From positions 3,038,001-3,102,000 of the forward strand of contig JAWHQI010000075.1 of the NCBI GenBank assembly GCA_033032865.1: a stretch of DNA of 64,000 nucleotides, given 5' to 3'. Position numbers and translations under genes: made by a program. This DNA is from Dactylorhiza incarnata (Eukaryota > Streptophyta > Magnoliopsida > Asparagales > Orchidaceae). The notes beneath the pieces were generated by a model. That model did not search any database, was not told the DNA's origin, and was given only the letters and a program-made list of their open reading frames with translations. Position 1 is the first letter of the stretch. Every line of letters starts with the position of its first letter. Positions 33,023 through 44,860 of the stretch are shown here, piece after piece.

Positions 33023-34426
33023 ATGGCCGCCCGCCATCGCAACCACGCTGTTGGCGAGTCCTCCTCTTCACTCCCCGATGACTCTTTTGATACGGAGGCT
33101 ATGCTCAATTTTCCCCATCCTACTCATCAAGAATGAAGTAACCGCCTCCGTGGGAAAGAATTTGGAGTTTTCTGCGTCATCGATTGGAACCTTCTCACCA
33201 CCCTCGGGCAGGCCAACGCAGTGCGAGATTTACTCACTACTCCGGGGTGGGATCCTTTCTTCTCCATTTCGGAGCCGTCGTACTACGAGCTGACGGTGGA
33301 GTTTTTCTCTTCGTTTGATTTCCACTGGGCCGGGGCCGACAACGTGCTTGAATTCCGAATGGGCGGACTTTCACAAACCCTTCCTTTGCGTCAGTTCAAC
33401 GTTCTCATGGGCTTCTGCGACGAGGCTTTCACCCTTACGGAGGCCTACACCGCTCTCCCCCTCAATTTCCCTCGCGATTATAACCTCCACGGATTTTGGG
33501 CAGAAATCAGTAACGACCTCAATCCATATTCGCCTAAAAAATCCAAGGGTAGTCATCTCCTCTCCCCCGCCTTACGCTATCTCCACTATCTCCTCACTTT
33601 CACACTTTCCGCTCGCGGCGATAGCCATGGAGTGGTGTCCCACGCGGACCAGTTATATTTTTATAGCCTGCACGAACGAGTCCCCCTCAATTTTGGTTCG
33701 GCGCTAGCGATGTTTTTTCGGCATCAGGCCGAAAATCGGAGGCTTAGTGCGCTACATGGAGGTTCATTTGTTACTTATTTGGCAAAGCGTTTGGGCCTCT
33801 GGGATGCACTTCCTCTCATTACTCCACTCCAAACGCCTGCGCCTATCACATTCCAAAACCTCTGGGCCCTTGGTTTGATGCGTCGGCGTGGCTGCGAGTA
33901 CGAGGCCATTCCTAGCGAAGTTGGTGGCGACCCGATCGATCTTGATTTCGAAGCTGATTTCGGTGGCGTTGCTCCAGCTCCGCAGTTTCCACAGTAGCAT
34001 TTTCCCCCTGCGCCCGACTCATCCACTTATTTCGATCAACAGTTTGGGCGGATCCACACCCGTTTGGATCAGATTCAGACCGAGCAGCTGTCCATGCGCG
34101 CTCATTTTGACACACGTTTTGATACCCTCGAGCAGCGCCATGCTTCCTCTGTGGAGCATCTGCAGTGGGAATTTGCTGATATGCGTGCTTATTATCGGCA
34201 GGAGGATGACGACGATGACGCTTATAGATTTTTTATTTTTGGTCGTCTGTATCTTTTATTTTATGTACCGCACTTCTGTATTTGTTTTTATTTCTCTTTT
34301 ATTAATGCAAAAAAATATATAAAAAAATGTTTTGCTTTTACTCTATGTTTTTTTTCAGGATGGCTCGGGTATTGCTTTGTTCTTCATCAGGGAAGTTTTC
34401 TCTCCTTTACTCGTACTTATTTCTAA
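33023..34426 (+). pseudogene. ATHILA ORF-1 family protein with two nonsense codons (element H)
   Basis: A 467-codon frame beginning ATGGCCGCCC, interrupted by TGA at 33134-33136 (codon 38) and TAG at 33995-33997 (codon 325); both fit C-to-T changes. The middle (codons about 67-250) has the pattern of the plant ATHILA ORF-1 family, with FFSSFDFHW, FRMGGLSQTLPLRQFNVLMG and LHERVPLNFGSALAMFF. After the second stop comes a likely coiled coil (34064-34200; RLDQIQTEQLSMRAHFDTRF), an acidic Asp run and then a strongly hydrophobic, Phe/Tyr/Cys-rich tail of about 30 residues that could be membrane-spanning if translated. In Athila elements a protein in this position is often called env-like; its function is unknown. 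Where the original frame ended is uncertain. Confidence 0.8.
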
Positions 34427-35822
34427 AACATTGGGGACACTGTTTTCTTTTAAGTATGGGGGGAGGGTATTTCACACCAAGTTTACTACTGAGCCCAAAA
34501 AAAAAATATATTAAAAAAAAAAAATTTATCTTATTTTATTTTGGGAATCAATATTTCTATATTTACTTGTTTGCAAAATCCTTAGTAGATTTACTTTTAC
34601 ATACTGTGGTAGGAAATTTTATATACTTCATTAGATTTTGAATTTTGGAATAAAATTGTTGACTCGTGCAGTGTTCTAGTTACGCGCACGCGTTAGTAGA
34701 ATCTCATGTAGAATTAACTATTCAGCATAAAATTAGATTTATATTTTTCTAACTGCGTAAAAAATTTTTTGTTTTACTTTTCCCTTGAATCTGGTAGAAT
34801 ATAAAAATACTTTTAGTGAGTATGTAGAAGTTTACTAGAGAAATATTACACAATTTGAATGGAATGGTATTCTTTCTCGATGTCTAGAACTTGCCCTCTA
34901 GCGATTCTCAAAACATTTGCATAAGTTAAATTCATTCGTATGAATATGATATAGGCATTTCATTGGCCCGTTTGAGCTTTTGCACCCGCACCTAACATTT
35001 TATCTTTATTAAGCCCCTTTGAGCCTTTTACATTACTTTTTGTTTCAGCTCCACCAAGCTCTTCACCAAGGCCCAAAAAGCAACCTATCACACACCCAAG
35101 TCTGTGCTCGAAAGTAATAATTTGAAAAGATTTTGTGAGAGTTTGTTATCTTTTATTATTTTGGTGGACTTTCTCTTGTCTTTTATGAAAAAAATCAAAT
35201 GAAAAGAAAAAGAAAAAAAAGAAAAAAAAAACAAAACAAAAAGAAAGAAAGAGAAAAGGAACAAAAAAAAAGATTAGAAATTGGCTATGCTCTTACAGTG
35301 CCATGACTGCTTAGATTATTTTGTGCGAGCTCACTTTTGGTTTGGGTGTGAATAGCCGTCATGTTTATCTTTGTTTTTCTACACCAAAAATAACCTAAGC
35401 CCATGTTTCAACCTAATTAATTCCTATTGATTCATACTTATGAGTTAAACTAGTGTCGTGGCGAGAGTGTGAAAGGGCAAGCCTATGGCCATCGTCATTG
35501 ATGGATTTCTTTGGAGGTTATCCCGAACTTTGATTTTGTGTAATATTGATCTTAGTGAACACGCTACCCGCTCCCTAAATATCATTTTAGGATTTACCGG
35601 ATTTTCAATTTAAAAGTAAAAACAATATGTTATAACGCATTTTTGAAAATTATAAGCTAATCTTTATGCTGAATAGGTTTTTCTACTAGGATTTCTACAC
35701 GCTTAGGCGCAAGACTTTGCATTTTTACTCAGGTTCAAATTTCTTTTCTAGTATTTAAATTCTTCTACTCCTATGAAAAGTTGTTTGCTCGGGACTATCA
35801 AACAGGTAAGTATGGGGGTATT
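34427..35822 (+). other. H 3' non-coding region and polypurine tracts
   Basis: 34430-34470 has ACATTGGGGACACTG followed by TTTTAAGTATGGGGGGAGGG, a purine-rich motif after ORF-1 like that of A. 35170-35280 is an A/G-rich low-complexity run. The tract TATGGGGGTATT (35811-35822) directly precedes the 3' LTR and is the probable plus-strand primer. No gene is seen between. Confidence 0.75.
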
Positions 35823-37441
35823 TGATAATGCGTTATTTATAGTTATTTTTATATAATATTTTATTAAAAATTAATTTAATTTAATTTAGTTTTAGTTAGT
35901 TTATCACTAATTTACCTTCTTTTTGTATTTTCAGGCAATTTGGGCTGCCAATAACAATTTCAAGCTCATACGAGTAATCAGGAGAATATTTGGAGTGCTT
36001 CTGCCGAAATCGCAAAGTACACGCCCTCGGTCACGGGCGTGACTAAGGGCGTGACTCCTTGTCACGGCCATGAGCCAACCACGCCGTATTCCCGTTGAGA
36101 AAGTCAGCCGCCACGTCAGATTAAAATTACACGCCCTCAGTCACGGGCGTGACATGGGGCGTGACCTTTATGTCACGGGCGTGACTCGCCCGGAATGCAT
36201 TCAGTTCAGCCAGCAATCAATTCTCGTCGTTTCTAGCTTACACGCCCTCAGTCACGGGCGTGACGGAGGCCGTGACTCTTCTGCAACCGCCAGATTAACT
36301 CTAGATCGTGGCGTTTCCCTCCGTTTCCAGACTCGGTCAAGACACGCCCTAGGTCACGGGCGTGACCAAGGCCGTGACCCGCCATGCAATTGATTTCTGG
36401 CGGTTTTTCATTCCCAACGTTCCCGGGCTTTCAAGACAGCAATTACGCAGCTTACACGCCCTTGGTCACGGGCGTGACCAAGGGCGTGACTCCCCGATTT
36501 TTCAACTATAAAAGGCAGCAATCTCCAGAAGTCAAGGAGTTGGATTTTGGAGTCTACTTCAGCTTTAGTTTACTATTTTTGTTGTTATAGCTAGTTTTTC
36601 CTAAAGTTGTAAGTTTTTATATTATTGTAATTTTAATTCAAGTATTGTTGTTTTCTTAATCATGTCTTTTTCCTCTTCTACTTGTATTCCCATCACTATG
36701 ATGAGTAGCTAAATTTCCTGTAGCACTTGGTCATGATGAACTTTGGAATAAAATAAAATATGTTTTGAATTTTTCTAATTAGCAAACTCTCGTATTGTTT
36801 ATCTTCGATTTATCTTTGAATTACTTTGTTTTTATTTCATATGTCCGGAATATGACTTTCAATCTAAGATTCATTTGCTAGTGACCGAGAGATCCATGCG
36901 AACGAGGAGATCACTCAAAGATAAAAAGAGTTGTATGCATTCCTCGAGAGAGGGTGTCACAAATCTTTCGGATTGGAGTCAAATCCAATAGTGGGGTTCA
37001 CTGCTTAAAGCAAGCTTAGGGGGTTTCGACTAGCCGAGGGGTCTTAATCGATTAACCTAAGGTTAGGTGGTAGTTCTCTCGAGAGAGGCACTACCATATT
37101 TTGGGAACCTCCACGGTCGAAGATATTTCAATAAGAGTTTGCGGTTTCTTCTTTTATAAAATTATATTTTATTCCAAAGGGATTCAAGACCAAGTGTTAA
37201 TCCTATAAATCATAATTTGTCTTCGTAGTTAATTTTCTCCAAATCGTTTTTCCAAAACAAACCCAACTTTCGATCGATAAAATAATAGCTCTTCTTTGTG
37301 AGTAGAAGTACTCAACAAGCCCGGAAAAATACGACACTTGATTTTCTAAATCCTATACTATAAAGCGATAGGTACACTTGCCTTATCGAATTATACGTGG
37401 ATAATATTCTAATTTTGCGCAACGCGAATCTATTACCATCA
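35823..37441 (+). repeat. 3' LTR of element H (1619 bp)
   Basis: Pair of 17152-18771, followed by TSD GCAGC. Array at about 36018-36490 is better preserved than in the 5' LTR (fewer broken palindromes). TATA-like TATAAAAGG at 36507-36515. Confidence 0.95.
36507..36515 (+). promoter_or_regulatory. TATA box, H 3' LTR
   Basis: TATAAAAGG right after the last GGGCGTGAC site. Confidence 0.65.
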
Positions 37442-37446
37442 GCAGC

Positions 37447-38057
37447 TCTGGTCCCCGACATCCTAACTCACATCAGTCGCACCTGGGTATTTATGTCCTC
37501 CATAAATTCCGAGTCGAGTGCCTTGGGGTCCTCATCCTGGATCCAAGATAGTGGAGTCCTGCGCCTCCGTCCCTCTGTGGGTGGAAAGTTGTACTGAACG
37601 TCAACCAAGAGCCCAGATAAGCCTGGACTGAACTTCACTCTTTAGACATAAATCGTTCATCCCAATCCGACACGATCGTCCTGGTCACACCACGATAATG
37701 GACAAACTGCTCAACAAATCCCATCAAACACCAACAGGAGCGTCCTTCCAGCCCGGGGTTACCCTAGCTACCTTGGTCAGTTTATCCTCGATGTTCCAAA
37801 TGAACTTGTGCCCAGAGTGGGCATGTGGTAACCTGTGTATGAAATCCATAATTATGTCCTCGAACTCCACTCTAACAAGGGAAGTGACTGTGGTAGTTCT
37901 CCAAAGACATTTGCACTTGGCCATCACCGTGCATCACAAAACTTATGACGTCTTTCTTCATTCCGAGGACATACGTGTTCCAAAATACACTGTTTTTCCG
38001 GTGACTAAAGCTCTTGTTAATATGAGTAAAATCTTTTGAAACCCTAAGGTTTTTCAC
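37447..38057 (-). pseudogene. Integrase remnant of element C
   Basis: Continuation of 16677-17146 across H. On the minus strand, 37927-37724 reads MDFIHRLPHAHSGHKFIWNI followed by DKLTK, the start of a gypsy integrase catalytic core; the order is reversed on the + strand as expected. The linker toward the C-terminus (37447-37720) matches D's 47165-47480. Stops and frameshifts throughout. Confidence 0.8.
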
Positions 38058-39456
38058 AAGTCAATTTCATCAAGTAAGTATCACCACGTTTATTTCACCA
38101 AATTCCTATTACTTCCACATATGCTAGTCTTGATCACTTTCGGATGGTCCAAAGTAAGATAAACTTAGATCGTTCTTACCATAGTAAACTCAAACACTAT
38201 ATTCTAATTCCAATAAGTTATCGTCTAAGATCATTGGTTATCCATCATCATAGCTCCCAAGGTATAAGGGTTATTATTGTAGTTAAAATCTTTTACCATG
38301 ATAGGGCGTGATTTATAACGAATCATAAGTTAATCACTTCCGAAAGCCCCAAACTACCAGAACTTTCAAATATAACTAAAGCTTGCACGTCCTAATTTCA
38401 GTTCCCAACTTCCAGAAAGGCATCTGCATCCCTAAGTGACTAAACCTAGCAACTTTACATTTCTAATGCTTCAACTAAGGTCAAGTCGTTGCTCGATCTA
38501 CGATGTCCTTTCATTGTCCTGGTAATACTTCAGATCATCATTCCAGACCCACTGTTACACCATCTCATCTTTGCCTGCGTAACATCAAATATGATCAACT
38601 TCAAAATCATTATGTTCGCGACCCAACATTTTTTTCAATTAAATATAAGGAGAAACCCAAGTTAGTAACTAATTTGCCCAATATACAAAAGGTAAGCCCC
38701 AATAAACAAAAGATAAGCCCCAATAAACAAAAGATAAGCCAATATCTATTTTGGGCTAAGTATCTTGATATCGTCATGTTATGTTCGTCCCAAGTATGCA
38801 AACAATCCTTAGGGCACACAACCTTAGACTTGGGGTTCTATCTTGAGACTTGTTGGCATACTCCATAGATTAGACTCTTCAAGGTACCCTTTACGACAAC
38901 CTTATCAGGGTCAACATGTGACCCAATCCCAAACGGGTCTCTTCTGAACTTGAATTCTTGTAGGACCCTCGATGTCTGTCATGGTGGTTGTATCAATGTA
39001 AACATATCACTGGTACGAGGGTTAGATCTACGAGTCCCCTACCATTTTGCTTATGTGTCAATCTCTTTCTCTAGCCTCTTTGGGGTATCCTTGTACCTTC
39101 ACCAAAGTTATACCTACGGTCTATTTCAGACTAGGACATGGTATAAATGATCATGGTAAGTTATGTGTCCTAGTGGGGTTGAGTCTAACTCCTTGACTAA
39201 GGGAATATCTAAAGAGAAATTTGAAGCCGGAGGTATTCCCTGCTGGCGGCAGGGTTCACTGCAGGCTATAAAAAAAAACTTGGCAAAAGGTTCAGTTAAA
39301 AGTGGACTTTTTCATGTGATTTCCCCATATGGGCACACCATTGCTTCCGCTGCTTAGTTTGTCCTCAAACTAAACTCGCGCGGGGTGGCCCAGGGTTTGT
39401 GGACTTCTTTTCTTCGGATCTAGGTTTGTGGACTTCTTTTCTTCGGATCGAGGTTT
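38058..39456 (-). other. Unassigned interior of element C
   Basis: Between the integrase remnant and the primer site. No Gag, protease or reverse transcriptase motif is readable on either strand, so these parts appear deleted or decayed beyond recognition. It holds a three-unit ~21-bp repeat around ATAAGCCCCAATAAACAAAA (38690-38750) and a 29-bp direct duplication containing GGACTTCTTTTCTTCGGATC (about 39394-39452) next to the primer site. Confidence 0.6.
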
Positions 39457-39468
39457 CCTCTGATACCA
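39457..39468 (-). other. Primer binding site of element C (initiator Met)
   Basis: The minus strand reads TGGTATCAGAGG three bases after the LTR end. It fixes 39472-45982 as the 5' LTR. Confidence 0.85.
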
Positions 39469-40884
39469 CTTCGTAAGAACCCATTTTTTTTCAAAAACTC
39501 GAGTCTTATGCCCAGAACCGCCGCTTTGCGGTGACACCAACACACAAAAAGGTCGCCACTACAATGCGTCGATCCTGCTGGCTATGTCGATCACAGAAGA
39601 AGAAAAGTATAAATGAACAAAAAGAAGTTCAAGTCCACAATCACATGCTATATATAATAAATGTCTACATGGTATAACTGAAATAACAAAGTTACAACAA
39701 TAAAGGGCTCATGCCCTGTACATCTTATCCTCACTACAAGATCACTCGCGGAAGCTAACTACAATCACTCACTGATCCTGAAACTTGTGCTCCTGTACTA
39801 AACTGGCCCGCCTCCGTCTGCACCGGCCTCTGGTGCTGCAGCGTCTGCTCGGTCCACTAAAAAGTTATGGTCTGCCGACCGTTAGTCAAAAAGACTAAGG
39901 CTTATGTTCCCCACCCCACCCCCAATGGCTCCTAGGCACCGTGTGGGAGGATAAAGCGGAGGACAACAAGGGGTATAAAATAAAGCAGATGACGACGAAT
40001 CTTGTCTACAGGAAATATCTACTACTACACATTTGTATATAGATAATTGAAGCAGTAAGTAAAATAGGGTAAAGAACAAGTAAGGTTCAGTAAGTAAAGA
40101 CATGTATATAATAGAAAAGTAACCATTGATTTATAGGAATGCCCATACAAACCTATAGACCAAGGGGCCGTTTAGCAAGGCCTATCGTATAAAGAGTCCC
40201 ATAACAATTTTATACGATAGGGGTAGGTGTTGAAATGCAATGTTTATGCCATGAAATGCAGAGTTATGAAGTTTATGTTATATTCACACAAGTGCAACTC
40301 ACACACTTCGACTCTGTGCGCACAGACCTTTAGTTCCCCCTTTTTGGAGCCAGCAAGACTCCCAGGATTCTCCCGTAGTGGCAAACGGAAGAGGTGGGTT
40401 AGGCCTCGCCCACCTCTAGGTTGGTATTCATACTACCTAACCTAGACCTATCGTACGCCTCAATGCAAAACTGTAGAGCATCTGCATACTCTTACTGGCT
40501 GGACCACCAGACTTTTAAGGCTAAGAGTAAATTCCACACTTGCCGAGTCAACGTATTGACGTTGGTGTGAACGACCATCCAATACCGAAGACCCACCACC
40601 TTCATGCGCATGCAAACATGTTCTACTATATCCTGAGCCATAAACTCTCTGGGCTAACCTGCCCGTCACATAACCTTCCGAGCCACCGGCTCGCTAGACC
40701 AACCCGTCCGTACCAACAAACACTATGAGTCACAAGCTCACCAGACTAACTAGTCCACTGCTTCAACCACCGAGCCTACCGCTTGTAAAACCAAACCAAC
40801 TAACCTCCTGTAACCACGGGGTGTGGGTGTGTGTATTGTTAAGTTAATCTTGTATAACATACTACTCCTACAGTTTATGGTTAA

Positions 40885-40975
40885 CCTTGGACTTCCCGAG
40901 GATTACACTGTTAGGGGCTTACTACGGAACTAGGAACCACAATGGGATGAAACCCCAAAGCTCCCTTTCTCAAGG
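40885..40975 (+). repeat. ~90-bp structured repeat, copy 5 (C 5' LTR)
   Basis: Closing stem CCTTG/CAAGG kept; the second hairpin GGG/CCC is kept, the first is degraded. Confidence 0.55.
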
Positions 40976-42846
40976 CACTTAATGTTATTGGTAGCTACCC
41001 GTAAGAACACCCTTCTTGTTATTACACTCGGATTCCCCTAAGTATTTTATGACTCACTAGGGGAAAGACGATCCTTCGTCAATCTCGAGCACAACTTTAC
41101 CCTTAACTCACCAAGCACACCCTCACCACCCAAACTCCTTTTTGGTGACCTTCAATCTCTTCAACCTGACCTTGTACACCAACTACATGCCACTTCCACT
41201 TGGTAGGCCCTTAAATATCCAAATTTCACATTTTTACTATACACAGACCTAACTAACTATATGAAGCTTATAAGTAGAGGTACTCCAAATATTCATCCAA
41301 CAGACTCAAGATATTTACTGGAGGTCTATCATGATGTTTCAAAACTAAATCCAGAGAATTATATTTTTCCTTAATTATTTGCATTTATTATCATTTCTCC
41401 AATATTTGCCAAGTATGAATATGAGCATGAAGTGTAAGGTAATCTTATGATATGGCTCCCATAAAATTAAGATAAATCTATCATGCCAAAATAACACAAA
41501 ATAATGAATATCACAATTTTACAGTAAGGAAATGTCCTTTATTTTTAATATTTAACCTCTATCCAAACTTGAAGATTTATGAAGGAACCACCAAAAATAC
41601 TTATGCCAAAATTATAGAAAAATTACCAGACCTCTATTATGTCCAGAAAAGCTTAATTACAGAGTTTCACAATTTATGTGAATCATTTCCTCACTGAAAT
41701 AATTAATCCAAATAATTCCTAATTTGCACATGTTGTGAAGTAGCCTACTGATAACAACTTCCAAAAAATTTATAAATATTTACAGAACTTCGTAGTGCTC
41801 TGAAATGTCCTATCACCAAGTTGCACATTTTTCCAGAGAGTTTTGGACCCTTATCTATATTTCTTAAAATTAAGACAAAATAGGTGCCTTGAGAATGAAA
41901 TACTAGTTAAATCATTGAATAAATTATGCAAAAATTACCAGAGGACCATCATATGATTATAAAGGCACCACCAAGATTTCATCTTCATCCAGGATCATTT
42001 GTGCATGTAAATATCTCTTACAAGAAGTTTACCTAAAGGGGTTATGACCTAATATTAGGGGAATAAGTTCTCCTAAAATCCTCTCAAAATACCCTAGGGC
42101 ATAAATACATCCCATGAACATATCTCCTAGGTTCCATGGCCATTCTATAGCTTTTGACCACATGTCCTTCACAACGCTATATATGCACCCAAGGGGTAAG
42201 ACTAGGGTTCTAAGGCATGTCCACCTCTACACCACCCCATCATACTCATGAAGGTGTTTTAGGTGATCCTAAACCAGTGGCCAAGGTTTTAACTCATGCT
42301 GATGAGTTCTGACCACCATACCCCAAGATAAACACCATGCCCTAACTTTGACCAATTTGACCTAACTTGGGTTGACAAATTACCGAACCAAATCAGTCCC
42401 AATTGGACTGAAATTTTTACCAGGGTCATAAAATAATCCTAAGAGGTACCCACCAAAATTTGGAGGGGATTGGAGGTCATTAGACCCTAAATTTAAATAA
42501 TATATGAATTATTAAATTATTACACAAACCTTCGAAAAATGTTCTCCTAAAATTCCCATCTTCGGATATGTTATGGTTGTAGGTACAAATAGCCTAGGTT
42601 TCAATTTTCAAGTCAATCACATAGCACGATCAAAAGTTATTCAAGAAATGGTGGCTGTCCTACACTAGGGACCAATCCCACCAAAATGGACATAGAGGGA
42701 GCTACAAAACTCCGTTTGTGCTGAAACAAATTTTAAAATAAAGTAGACTCTAAGGGATACAACTTCGGTGTTGACTACTTTTTCATTTGAGGGGTTCTAT
42801 TATATTTAATAATTAAAATGAAATACTGCAGGAAGTATGACAAAAT

Positions 42847-43310
42847 GTGTTGGAACAAGTCTCTGCGTTCGACGAAATCCAATCTGTGTTCGATGAAATC
42901 TTTTCTGCATTCGACGAATGTCGTGCTTCAATGCGTTCGATGAAATCCGATCTGCGTTCGATGAAATCCGACCTGCATTCGACGAAATATGTTCTGCGTT
43001 CGACGAACACCGTGCTTCAGTTCGACGAAATAAGTTCTCCAGCCAGTTCAGCAGATTACCTCTCCGTTCGACGAACTCCAGATTCAGTACGACAAATTAA
43101 TTTCGTTCGACGAACTCCGGGCTCAGCTCGACGAACTCAACTATCAGTTCGACGAACACCAGAGTGTGTCCGACGAATGAATTCCGTTCAACGAACTCCG
43201 GGTTCAGTTCGATGAACTCAACCATCAGTTCGACGAACTCAACCATCAGTTCGACGAACTCAGGCTACAGCTCGACGAATTTCTTCTACATCAGATCGAC
43301 GAATAAATGG
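42847..43310 (-). repeat. TTCGACGAA array in C's 5' LTR
   Basis: Homologous to 15007-15465 with a slightly different number of GTTCGACGAACTCA units near 43215-43260. Confidence 0.8.
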
Positions 43311-43403
43311 AATAACGATATAACATAATCATTTAATATGAAGATCTTGCACAGATCTTGAAGTAGAATGGACGACATCCATTTGTCTTCTTCCTCTGGC
43401 CGA

Positions 43404-44860
43404 TGATGCGTGTTCGACAAGTGCACCGGTCGCTGTCAAGTAATAATTATGGGAATAGTTTCCCCGAATGTCAATCTCTTGAGGAATGAAGGATATGGTG
43501 AATGAATTGCGTTGTGAGTCAATTGTTACGCGAGGGAAGAAAGTAAGAACAAAGGGCGTTATGATTGGTGTCCTAAGCTATTGCAGAAATAAGAGAAATG
43601 CGGGTCGAAAGCACTGCTTCGCAAAGTGGGGGTGAGTGCAGTGTCCGCGATGCCGCTCTTCGGTAAGCGGGTGAAATGACCACAGAGCGGGGTTTTGCGA
43701 GGGTCGTATTCACCTCTTCGCCAACATCACCACTAGTAATTGCTAGATGGCTTCACACGCAAGCAACTCAGAATATCACAACAAAAAGCAAAGCGATTAT
43801 CACAACCATAGCATCATTGCACATGAACATCAAATAAAGATCTATAACATTAATCTAACAAGATTTCATTACAACAACACTAAAAGAAGCACAAGCTCAA
43901 GGTTTAGAAAGGACCCAACAGAAGATGTCACCGTATCCTGGGTTCTCGGCCGGAATGAGAGGTTGTCGGTCTCTCTCTGGGCTCGACCCTTAGATGGTGT
44001 GCAGACTCGAAAGAGGCTGTCACTTCTCTAGTGATCTACAGCACTTCTATGGTCTCCAAGATGAAGAATGCTTTAACTCGTGGTGGAGAGAGCTTGCAAA
44101 CGATCCCGGATGGAAGTATGGTGGAGGAGATCACCGGATCTGGTCTCCTACCGTGGAAAGGGTGAAAATGGCGGGCTTCTCTGGCTTTTCCCGCGAGGGG
44201 AATCATCCTCCCGGACTGCAGCTAATTCCATGCCTTAAATACTAAACAGTCAGATTTTTGGTCACGCACGGGCGAACGCACGACCGTGCGCTGCCCGTGC
44301 GTTATTTACGATAAAAATAGACTTGAGGAAGAAGCAGTTGTGCCCGTGCATTTTACTCACGCACGGGCAAATCCCTCGTGCATAAAAACGCACGGACAAA
44401 CTCAATTGGCCAAAAACAAGGCTAAACAGGGTGATCGTGCGATTCCTTTGCGCACAGGTGAATCCGCCCGTGCGTAAAGCGCACGATCAAATTCAGATCA
44501 CTGATTTTCTCCCCAGATGAAAGCGCATGACCGCATCCGTCCGTGCGTCAAGAAAACGCATGACCGTGCGATATACATATTCATGAATTCTGGGCAAAAA
44601 GGAGATGATCCGACCACCTGCAAGCACAGCAATCCAGCTGGGAGTACACCTCCAACACCAATCAAACAAAGAAAAAGGATTGGGGAGCACCATGTGCTTA
44701 CCCCCAATAACATGGAGCGCAGACTCACACCAAAACGGGTCTAAGAGTGCACTTAGCATTGAATAACGAATATGAATAAAAACATGCCTAAAGTGTAGTG
44801 CATAAACTAGATAATCGGCCCAGATGAGCCCAAAAATGTGTATATAAATGGGACTCATCA
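43404..44860 (-). mobile_element. Solo LTR K, Athila type (1457 bp)
   Basis: TGATGCGTG to GGACTCATCA on the + strand with TSD GCCGA (43399-43403 and 44861-44865). Termini and the GGTGCACTTG segment near its 3' end match A's and H's LTRs. TATA-like box TATTTAAGG on the minus strand near 44236-44244, with a cluster of CGCACGG / CCGTGCG half-sites directly upstream in transcript sense (44260-44570). No gene; short frames in it are chance. Confidence 0.85.
44260..44575 (-). repeat. GCACGGGC / GCGCACGATC array in LTR K
   Basis: About a dozen CGTGCG-containing half-sites, some in inverted pairs (for example CGCACGACCGTGCG at about 44276-44290, and AGCGCACGATC near 44478). Related sites occur in G's LTR. 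Confidence 0.65.

Larger units (their letters stand above)
17152..37441 (+). mobile_element. Element H: pol-less Athila with gag-protease and ORF-1
   Basis: Complete boundaries with two 1.6-kb LTRs and TSD GCAGC. It contains a tRNA-Asp primer site (18778-18795), gag-protease (18877-20790), ORF-1 (33023-34426) and a purine tract before the 3' LTR. Once copia I and solo LTR J are removed the interior is about 6.2 kb. Between the end of protease and ORF-1 only about 1.4 kb of own sequence remains, and none of it reads as reverse transcriptase, RNase H or integrase. Movement would need enzymes from an autonomous relative such as the one represented by B. Confidence 0.85.
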
